Shown here in pieces: positions 6,639-13,542 of a stretch of 16,212 nt of DNA. Below the pieces are notes generated by a model that was not told where the DNA came from, did not search any database, and saw nothing but the letters and a program-made list of their open reading frames with translations. The translations under genes were made by a program, and so were the position numbers. Origin of the DNA: Spongiibacteraceae bacterium (GTDB lineage Bacteria; Pseudomonadota; Gammaproteobacteria; Pseudomonadales; PIVM01); the NCBI GenBank assembly GCA_030618505.1, contig JAUXDF010000027.1, positions 1 to 16,212 of the forward strand, in the 5' to 3' direction. The stretch's first letter is position 1. Every line of letters starts with the position of its first letter.

Positions 6639-9600
6639 ATGCGATCCGCGATAACTGTCGATCATTTTATCGACAAGAAGAAAATAATCCTTGCTCTCCT
6701 ACTGATGTCTTTTATCGCAATAGGTTTCTGGACGCAGTCACGTCTACCTGCACTCGATAATAAGGCTCAAATGGGACAAAGAACCAGCATCAGTTCCATT
6801 GCTTTTGACACAATCCTGCAAGTTGACCCTGAGCAAATATTCATACAACGTGTTGCATATTCCAGCTTGAATTGGGCTTATACCAATTGGAAAGGCATGA
6901 GTTTTGGACTGCTTTTTGCTGCAGCTTTTTTAACCTTGCTAAAAAATTTGCCAAAGTCTAACCGTTCAAAAAATGCGTTTTTTAGCGCACTGCAGGGAAC
7001 CGTTATTGGTGTGCCACTTGGAGTCTGTGCCAATTGTGCAACCCCCATCGCACAAGGCATGCATAAAGCCGGATCGAGACTGGAGACTGTGCTGGCAACC
7101 TTAATGAGTTCGCCCACGCTCAATGTCATTGTCCTCAGCATGATGTTTGCCATGCTGCCATTTCACCTAGTAATCATTAAGCTAGTTGGCGTTTTCGTGT
7201 TTTTGCTGATTGTAATGCCATTTCTCGTCCGAATAACAACAAGCACTGCAGGCTCGACCGACATCAATTTACAAGCCGTTCAACAAATAAAAGAATCTGC
7301 AATAGACAAATACCTTCCGCAAACAAGTAATTCCTGCGAGATTGTCTCGGCCAAATCTGAAAGCACCTCTACAAGCTGGACAGGCGCAGCCAAAATAATT
7401 CTCAACGAATATATTGGCAACTTGCTTTTTATTGTAAAAACCACCCTTCCGCTTATGATATTGGCCGGAATTCTGGGAGCCTTTGTTATTGAAATGATTC
7501 CCTTTGGCGCACTTGCATCTCTGGAAACAACACCTTTATCACTGTTTCTAGTAGCGCTTCTGGGGGTATTTTTACCAGTCCCCATTGCATTTGATATCAT
7601 TGTGGTGACAACACTGCTTGCCAGCGGGCTTCCTGTGGCCTTTGCAATGACATTATTGTTCTCCTTGGGCATATTTAGCATCTACCCTGCTCTTGTCATC
7701 GCCAGAAACATATCAGCACCTTTAAGCTTTGCTCTTTTTATCAGCTGTGCTCTGACGGCAACACTGGCAGGGTTGAGTGCCAACTATGTCGATAATTACA
7801 TAACCAAAAAAAAATCCCAGTACCTTAATGCCGCCATTTCTTCGCTCGATCATAATGCGCAAACCGAAAAAGCCCTTAATCTGATCGCCGATATTTGCCA
7901 AACAACTGAAAACCGCAACGATAGCAGTAGTTGTATTTTTAGCGCCGCTTACAAGCATCTAGACGCTACAGCAAACTTGGCAGTCTGCGATAAAATTCTG
8001 GCAGGCAACGAGTTGCTTTCAGCTGCTTGCAAACTTGGAATATTGCATAAATCACAACAGATCAATACAGAAGACTGCCTTGCTGGCAAGACCTCTATTT
8101 TACGTGATGCCTGCTTATTTGAGCTACAACCAGCTTCTCCTGCTTTGTCCGCTTGCTCACATATACAATCGCCGATACTCAATGCAGAATGCAGCGTTCG
8201 CGACACCCCCGTCAACCAAACAAACGATGAAGAGAGCCTGGCTTATTGCCAAAGCCTTACAGAAACAAAGCAAACTCCCTGTTACAGGGAGTTGTATATT
8301 CGCACCACCCATTTTTCTGAGAAAACAAATGATCGCGAGAAATCCAAATACAAAATTTGTCAAATGCTAATGCGTTATGGACTGCACTCGGAATGTTACG
8401 AATATCGTGCAAGGCGTGTTTCCGAGCGGAGCGGAAACGTGAACAATTGCGCACCATTCAAAAACGACGAAATCCGCTCATCCTGTATTAATGACGCCCT
8501 TTTGTATGAAGTTGATATGCAGATGAAAATACGTCAGCAAATGCGGCTATCCGCAAACGAAAAATACATCCAAAGCACTGATAGCAAACCATTGCCGAAA
8601 GGCGATATTGAAACTGAAGTTATTAAATGGACAAACCTCCCTGTTAATGCCTCCGCAAATGCCCCAAAAACGATGTCAAATATTACAATTTCCTATCATT
8701 ATAATGCTCAAAGAACCCCATCCTCATTCCCTACTCAACACGGGTTTAGTCGCATTGAAGCAAAAGACATAGGCATAGATCATCGAGACTACTTTACTTT
8801 GCCTGATTTTTTTGAACCCTTTCGCTATGGTCGAGGCATTGCCTCTGGTGATTACAACAACGATGGCTGGCCGGATCTGGTATTTTCGTCTGCGCAAGGA
8901 ATACACCTTTACCGCAACACCGGAAAAGGAACATTTATCAGGGAAGATATCGATTTAAGCTGGCTGAAAATTCGCAACAGTTTTATTGTCAGCTTTGTTG
9001 ATATCAACAATGATGGCAGACTTGATCTATTTTTTTCAACCTACGCAGGGCCCAATTATTTTATTCTCAATAAGGAAGGCCAATGGGATACTGCCAAGCC
9101 CATTGTAATGAAAAACATTAATCGCATTGTCACAATGGCGGCAGGATTTGCCGACTTCGATAGAGATGGAGACCTGGATCTATACTTAGGCAACTGGTCC
9201 TTTGGAATGGAAAAACACTTTAATGCGGAATTTTCCCAAAATCACTGGATAGTCAATAACAAGGGAGAATTTGATGAGATGGAAACCAAAGAAAGCGTAG
9301 GCGAAACACTTTCTGTTTTATTGTCCGATATCAATGGTGATTCGTATACTGATCTTCTTGTTGCCAATGACAGAGAGGCGCCTGATTTATTTTATTTCGG
9401 TAAAGCCTCGGGTGGATTCAAAGAAAGAGCAAAAGCCGGTGACGTCTTTCCTGTCGCCCCGGCTCAAACAATGAGCATAGATTCGGCGGATCTGAATAAC
9501 GATCTTTTTATGGATATATTTTCTGCCGACCTGAAAGTAGGAGCTGGACCGGATACACACTATTGTGATTTACCAGGCATAAATAAACAGCGATGCCAAT

Positions 9601-10502
9601 CGCTAATCAATAGCTGGCAAGCCGTTAACCATATCGACGTTGATACCTGCAATACACTCGCTGATGCCGAGGACAAATCACTGTGTCTAAGCAGCATAGC
9701 CATTATGCTAGCAAAGAGAAACGATGATAGAGGTTTATGCGACCTCATCTCTACAAAAAATCCTTATCAAATGAAATTCTGCAAACGTCTAGCGCAATCG
9801 AGCAAGGCAATGCCCAACTACAAGCTTGCGACACACATCCAACAAAGCCCCGGTAACAAGCTGCTTATAGGCAGTGCTTCGGGTCAGTTTATTGATGCCA
9901 CATTTGAGGCAGGAGTAGATAATAGCTGGTGGACATGGAATTCAAAAGCTGCTGACCTGGATAATGACGAATGGCAGGACATCTATGCCAGCAATGGTTT
10001 TTCCTTTGGAGAGTCCACCAGCAAGAATCGCTCCCACAGCAATGTTTTTTATCATAACCAGAGGAATGGTCACTTTAAAAAGGCCGAAAAGAAATTTGGT
10101 CTAACTGATTACATAAATACCGCAAGCTATACCTATATTGACTTGGATATTGACGGTGACCTGGATATCATCTCCACCGGCACAATGTCTGCACCTCGTG
10201 TTTTTGTCAATAGAGAACAAAATAATAGCGTATCGTTTATTCTGCGAGATAATCAAGCAAATCGTTTTTGCATCGGCTGTAAGGTAATTATCAGCTATGG
10301 GGAAGACGGTTATAAAAAGCAAATCCGCGAGCTCAAGCTGAGCGGTGGTTTTTTATCTTTCGACGAACCGGTTATTCATTTTGGTTTAAGCAAGCATCAG
10401 CTTATAAATAAGGTGGAAGTAATCTGGTCAGATGGAGAAAGCTCCACCATTAGACAGGATATGCCCGTCAATCGACGCTACAAAATTGAACGTCTCCTTT
10501 AA
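6639..10502 (+). CDS. Permease (YraQ/ArsP_1-like) fused to Cys-module repeats, FG-GAP propeller and ASPIC/UnbV domain
   Basis: A single 1287-codon frame with four parts. (1) Residues 1-405: about nine hydrophobic segments with the two-half layout of the YraQ/ArsP_1 permease family. The first half has GVPLGVCANCATPIAQGMHKAG (C130, C133) and SSPTLN (157-162); the second half has LPVPIAFDI (312-320) without cysteines. (2) Residues 420-616: seven C-x(10-13)-C modules (14 Cys). (3) Residues ~715-1200: seven FG-GAP/VCBS repeats with DxNxDG-like calcium loops starting at D738, D788, D839, D897, D951, D1106 and D1168. Three more Cys modules (C976-C1048) are inserted between repeats 5 and 6. (4) Residues ~1205-1285: an ASPIC/UnbV domain (HFGLSK, VEVIWSDGES) with C1211-x2-C1214. 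The family of part 1 includes metal(loid) or organic efflux permeases; parts 2-4 are expected outside the cytoplasm. ATG 6639 has only a weak GGGA ahead of it. The gene is monocistronic and visibly more A-rich than its neighbours. The function of the whole is unknown. Confidence 0.9.
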   Translation: MRSAITVDHFIDKKKIILALLLMSFIAIGFWTQSRLPALDNKAQMGQRTSISSIAFDTILQVDPEQIFIQRVAYSSLNWAYTNWKGMSFGLLFAAAFLTLLKNLPKSNRSKNAFFSALQGTVIGVPLGVCANCATPIAQGMHKAGSRLETVLATLMSSPTLNVIVLSMMFAMLPFHLVIIKLVGVFVFLLIVMPFLVRITTSTAGSTDINLQAVQQIKESAIDKYLPQTSNSCEIVSAKSESTSTSWTGAAKIILNEYIGNLLFIVKTTLPLMILAGILGAFVIEMIPFGALASLETTPLSLFLVALLGVFLPVPIAFDIIVVTTLLASGLPVAFAMTLLFSLGIFSIYPALVIARNISAPLSFALFISCALTATLAGLSANYVDNYITKKKSQYLNAAISSLDHNAQTEKALNLIADICQTTENRNDSSSCIFSAAYKHLDATANLAVCDKILAGNELLSAACKLGILHKSQQINTEDCLAGKTSILRDACLFELQPASPALSACSHIQSPILNAECSVRDTPVNQTNDEESLAYCQSLTETKQTPCYRELYIRTTHFSEKTNDREKSKYKICQMLMRYGLHSECYEYRARRVSERSGNVNNCAPFKNDEIRSSCINDALLYEVDMQMKIRQQMRLSANEKYIQSTDSKPLPKGDIETEVIKWTNLPVNASANAPKTMSNITISYHYNAQRTPSSFPTQHGFSRIEAKDIGIDHRDYFTLPDFFEPFRYGRGIASGDYNNDGWPDLVFSSAQGIHLYRNTGKGTFIREDIDLSWLKIRNSFIVSFVDINNDGRLDLFFSTYAGPNYFILNKEGQWDTAKPIVMKNINRIVTMAAGFADFDRDGDLDLYLGNWSFGMEKHFNAEFSQNHWIVNNKGEFDEMETKESVGETLSVLLSDINGDSYTDLLVANDREAPDLFYFGKASGGFKERAKAGDVFPVAPAQTMSIDSADLNNDLFMDIFSADLKVGAGPDTHYCDLPGINKQRCQSLINSWQAVNHIDVDTCNTLADAEDKSLCLSSIAIMLAKRNDDRGLCDLISTKNPYQMKFCKRLAQSSKAMPNYKLATHIQQSPGNKLLIGSASGQFIDATFEAGVDNSWWTWNSKAADLDNDEWQDIYASNGFSFGESTSKNRSHSNVFYHNQRNGHFKKAEKKFGLTDYINTASYTYIDLDIDGDLDIISTGTMSAPRVFVNREQNNSVSFILRDNQANRFCIGCKVIISYGEDGYKKQIRELKLSGGFLSFDEPVIHFGLSKHQLINKVEVIWSDGESSTIRQDMPVNRRYKIERLL

Positions 10503-10729
10503 CCTGGAAGCGGGGTTGGACGTGAAAAAGAAGTGCATGATAGAGCCTGGCACACGAAGTGCTTTGGGTGTTGGCGTGCACAGTAAATTTCAAATTTTCT
10601 TTATTGTCCCTGTGCTTAAGGGGTGCTATTACCTCTACCTTAAACACCATAGAAGAGCGGTCTGCTAGCGTTTGGCGACAAGCCCTCTTCCTGGGTGCGT
10701 GGCAGCGAATGCTACCACTGTAAACTTGT
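10503..10729. other. Convergent intergenic region
   Basis: This lies between the converging ends of the fusion gene and the oxidoreductase gene. The only structure I see is an 8-bp stem with one mismatch, GTGGCAGC (10699-10706) and GCTACCAC (10711-10718), with a 4-base loop. It has no T-run on either strand, so it is not a convincing intrinsic terminator. No credible gene is seen. Confidence 0.45.
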
Positions 10730-12211
10730 CTAGAATTTTGCCAGCTTTGCCAGATAAACATCCACCATATCTGCTACACGACTACCTGATAGTGCTGACT
10801 GATGGGTACCCATGCCTTCAGCTCCCGCATCGGAACCCGCAATATACAAGCCGTTAATGGGCGCGTCAGACTTTGGTTTGTCCTTGCCGCACTGGCCGAC
10901 AATCTGTGCGGCACCAACACATTCACCGCCTGTTTTGGGCATGGCGGAATCACGGGTCAGATCACGAATTTCACGTGGGCCGTTGTATTCACGGCGCTCG
11001 CATGCTTCCCAGATTTCAGGGAAGGTATCCTGCATCTGTTTGTCCATGACATCATATAAGGCCTGAATTTCTTCAGCATCGGGGTCAGCGGAGCAGACGG
11101 TACCTGAAACCAATACCTGTTTGCCCGGAGGTGCGGCATTCTCGTCGTAGAAGCTGTGGTTACACATAAACAGGATAACTTCTTTAGGCATCTCGCCTTT
11201 TTTGATTTTGGCATAGCGCTCGGTGTCCAACCAGCTGTCGTCGGACCACATGACGTACATGCCGGTTTTCATCACTTCTTTATCCAGGAAGTAGCGGATA
11301 CTGGTAAATGCCCAGCCCGGTACAATACCTTTAATATAGTTAACGTAGGCTTTATCGAAGTGTTCTTCGCCAACCAGCTTTAGAATAGTCGGCTGGATAC
11401 CGGCAGAGCTGACAACAACGGGGGCGTGGAATGTGCCCTCAGGGGTGTCAATGCCCGTGGTGGCACCGTTTTCGACCAGGATTTTATTGACTTTGCAGTT
11501 CTTGATTAATGTACCGCCGTTCTTTTCAAATTCCCGACACATTATTTCTGTTAGCTTGCCAAATCCACCTTTGTACTGACCACCCCCGCCTTGCAGGAAG
11601 ATTTGTTGCAGGATCAGTAGTTGCTCAGAGGCAGATACAAGATCAATGGGCTCGGCTAATGATGCGTTGGCATGGAAAGCCATGTAGTTGTACAGCTCAT
11701 CCGGCGTGTCTCGCGCATCCAGCCAGTCTTTCATGGATACCGCATCGACAGCGGAGAGTGCCTCGGGTGTCAGTTCCATGATTTCAGCCATGATGGTGAT
11801 CATCTTGGTTTGCTCTTCTTCATCCGTCATATCGAATAATTCGAAGAAGGGGGTTGGGTCTGCCATGGCCTGTGTTTGTGATACCACTCGGTAGTCTTTC
11901 CAGTCCTTACGACGGTAGGCCAGAGTGATAACTTCACGAGGATCATCTGGCTCCAAAGCGGGCTGATATTCATCATAAACGCCCAGTTCCTGAAAAATAG
12001 TTTCAAACTGGTTACCACGCATGGGTACCTGGCCGTGAGGGAAAAGATCGTAAGCGTAACCGCCTGAATCTATGCTGATCATCTTGCCGCCCAACAGATT
12101 GCCTTTTTCTACCAGCAATACTTTTTTACCGCGTTTTTGAAGTAGGGTTGCTGCGCTAGCACCGCCGGGGCCGGATCCAATGACGATGACATCAAAGTTA
12201 TTATCTGACAT
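10730..12211 (-). CDS. FAD/NAD(P)-dependent oxidoreductase, CrtI/phytoene-desaturase-like (COG1233 type)
   Basis: A 493-aa flavoprotein. The N-terminal Rossmann fold shows FDVIVIGSGPGGASAATLL (GxGxxG at 12-17), with E35 in VLLVEKG as the adenosine-ribose acid and the LLGGKM motif typical of the amine-oxidase/CrtI superfamily. The C-terminal FAD-binding segment is GLYIAGSDAGAEGMGTHQSALSGSRVADM. Length and both ends fit the CrtI/RetSat-like group, but no carotenoid genes are nearby, so I do not call it a phytoene desaturase; the substrate is unknown. AAGGA sits 7 bases ahead of the ATG, a strong ribosome site. It lies 68 bases downstream of a TetR gene on the same strand. The likely reading is a TetR-controlled dehydrogenase or saturase, transcribed with its own regulator. 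Confidence 0.88.
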   Translation of the reverse strand: MSDNNFDVIVIGSGPGGASAATLLQKRGKKVLLVEKGNLLGGKMISIDSGGYAYDLFPHGQVPMRGNQFETIFQELGVYDEYQPALEPDDPREVITLAYRRKDWKDYRVVSQTQAMADPTPFFELFDMTDEEEQTKMITIMAEIMELTPEALSAVDAVSMKDWLDARDTPDELYNYMAFHANASLAEPIDLVSASEQLLILQQIFLQGGGGQYKGGFGKLTEIMCREFEKNGGTLIKNCKVNKILVENGATTGIDTPEGTFHAPVVVSSAGIQPTILKLVGEEHFDKAYVNYIKGIVPGWAFTSIRYFLDKEVMKTGMYVMWSDDSWLDTERYAKIKKGEMPKEVILFMCNHSFYDENAAPPGKQVLVSGTVCSADPDAEEIQALYDVMDKQMQDTFPEIWEACERREYNGPREIRDLTRDSAMPKTGGECVGAAQIVGQCGKDKPKSDAPINGLYIAGSDAGAEGMGTHQSALSGSRVADMVDVYLAKLAKF

Positions 12212-12279
12212 GTTCGTTTCCTTTAAATACTTGTGAAGTATGTGAATGTTTGTGTTGCTAGGCTGCGTTTAGTTGTGAT

Positions 12280-12948
12280 TTAAGTTGGTACTGTTTTAGT
12301 TGTTGCTGTCGGAAAAAGCTGGTTAATGAGGCGGTCAATAAATTGTGATTGATGCTGTATGCCGCTCACGGATAAGGGGTCATGACCCAGGACTTCTTTC
12401 AGAAGTGGTGCTAGGGCAAAGTGACCAAAGGACAGATGAATAAATAAGGCTGACAAGAAGGGCATGATGCTTTCTTCCCAGTCCGCTGATTGTTCTTCCT
12501 GCCTAATTGAGGCGAGAATTTCTTCAACTAAGGGTCTTAGCCATTTGTTGGCGATGGTCTTGAGGTATTCGCCTTCGGTAACTGCTTCGAGATAGATGAG
12601 CCGGGAAACATTTGGGCAGCCATTGAGGTGATTCATAATGGCTTCGATAGCGGTTTTGGCGGAGGCTGCATCATGTACACTCAGCGAGAAACCTTTGACC
12701 ACTTCGGTAACCGGCTGAATGCCCCGCTCGAGAACGGCCTCATAGAGGGCGCTTTTATTGGTGTAGTGGTTATAGAGGGTCGCCACATTTACGCCGGCTT
12801 CGTCGGCAATATCTCTTACCCGTGCACCTTGCAGGCCCCCTTTGGCAAAAATCTCCTCGGCGGCATTGAGTATGGCGTTTTTTGTATAGGCGCTACGTTC
12901 GGCGAGAGCAGCATCCCTAACGGATAATTTCTCTTTTGGTTCAGTCAC
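12280..12948 (-). CDS. TetR-family transcriptional regulator
   Basis: A 222-aa repressor-type protein. The N-terminal DNA-binding domain spans about residues 20-70 (ILNAAEEIFAKGGLQGARVRDIADEAGVNVATLYNHYTNKSALYEAVL), with the helix-turn-helix at about 42-63. The C-terminal ~150 residues are the variable ligand/dimerisation domain, with unknown ligand. The start is GTG at 12948 with a poor Shine-Dalgarno; the next Met would remove part of the HTH, so GTG is preferred. It is upstream of and on the same strand as the FAD oxidoreductase and probably controls it and itself through the palindromes at 13007-13042. Confidence 0.92.
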   Translation of the reverse strand: MTEPKEKLSVRDAALAERSAYTKNAILNAAEEIFAKGGLQGARVRDIADEAGVNVATLYNHYTNKSALYEAVLERGIQPVTEVVKGFSLSVHDAASAKTAIEAIMNHLNGCPNVSRLIYLEAVTEGEYLKTIANKWLRPLVEEILASIRQEEQSADWEESIMPFLSALFIHLSFGHFALAPLLKEVLGHDPLSVSGIQHQSQFIDRLINQLFPTATTKTVPT

Positions 12949-13000
12949 TTAGTAAAAGTCCGTGTGGTTTCTGAGAGCATTTTAATAGCCGGTGTTCAAA

Positions 13001-13042
13001 AATATAACAAATGATTACTTAACTAAGCAAATGTTTATTTGT
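13001..13042 (-). promoter_or_regulatory. Promoter and putative TetR operator of the regulator/oxidoreductase unit
   Basis: On the minus strand, -35 TTGCTT (13025-13030) and -10 TATATT (13001-13006) are 18 bases apart, about 50 bases before the TetR start. The palindrome CAAAT-GTTT-ATTTG (13028-13041) overlaps the -35. A second ACAAAT at 13007-13012 abuts the -10, and CTTA/TAAG arms lie between. Palindromes inside a promoter are what an autoregulating TetR protein would use. This is inference; no binding data exist here. Confidence 0.5.
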
Positions 13043-13110
13043 AAGCTTAATTAATTGTAATGTCCACCTATACAGTGCGTGATCTAAGTCAAAAGTTACT
13101 GTTCAGAAAA

Positions 13111-13232
13111 GGCACAAAGTCCGTCATTCCGGCAGGCTTTTGGCCGGAATCGAGTTTGCAGGACTCTGGATCCCCGACAAAACACTTCGTGGATGACAAA
13201 AATGGTGAGCTTAGAGTGTTTATTTCATTATG
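13111..13232. repeat. Dispersed palindromic repeat / MITE-like element, copy 2 (inverted)
   Basis: This is the reverse-complement counterpart of 753-872, about 90% identical by eye, with the same hairpin ATTCCGGC (13126-13133) and GCCGGAAT (13143-13150). The flanking terminal inverted repeat seen in copy 1 is more diverged here (GTTACTGTTCAG on the left, GTTACAGTCG on the right). A 65-codon frame across it is an accident of the repeat. Confidence 0.75.
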
Positions 13233-13542
13233 TTTAATAAGTTACAGTCGAAATTGATCTCATAGATGGATTTAATATCTTACTATCAAGGTATCGGGCT
13301 CCTACTTGCTCTAGCGGTTTATCGCTATTTTTGCCCCCAAGTTCCACCATATTGTAATTCGCTGCTATCGTAAGAGTAGGGGATATGTTTTTTCCTATGC
13401 GGGGAGCTTGCAAACCAGGTCACAGTCCAGCAGTGTTTTGCTCGCATAATTGCTTAATCAATAAGGGTCATTTTTAAGATCTTGGATATACTTAAAGCTT
13501 GAAGTAGACCCTCTCAAGTCCTCAGGCCAGGCATCGCAGATA
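13233..13542. other. Gene-free region upstream of the coiled-coil/CNBD unit
   Basis: These 310 bases contain no credible ORF. AT-rich stretches near 13440-13500 (TTGCTT near 13451, GATATACTTAA near 13484-13494) could hold the promoter of the two-gene unit, but no -35/-10 pair has good spacing. No palindromes of note. Confidence 0.45.

Noticed and set aside
8035..8370. 111-aa frame inside the fusion gene
   Set aside because: It is a shadow of the Cys-module region in another frame; the main frame has clear domains throughout.
10432..10668. 78-aa plus-strand frame at the end of the fusion gene
   Set aside because: It overlaps the UnbV-coding end in another frame and has no ribosome site or recognisable content.
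10699..10718. Hairpin as a bidirectional terminator
   Set aside because: It has one mismatch in an 8-bp stem and no T-run on either strand.
10730..12211. Naming the oxidoreductase crtI
   Set aside because: The superfamily is clear, but no carotenoid gene is nearby and the substrate cannot be read from the sequence.
13060..13257. 65-aa plus-strand frame
   Set aside because: It is made almost entirely of repeat copy 2, so it is the repeat translated by chance.
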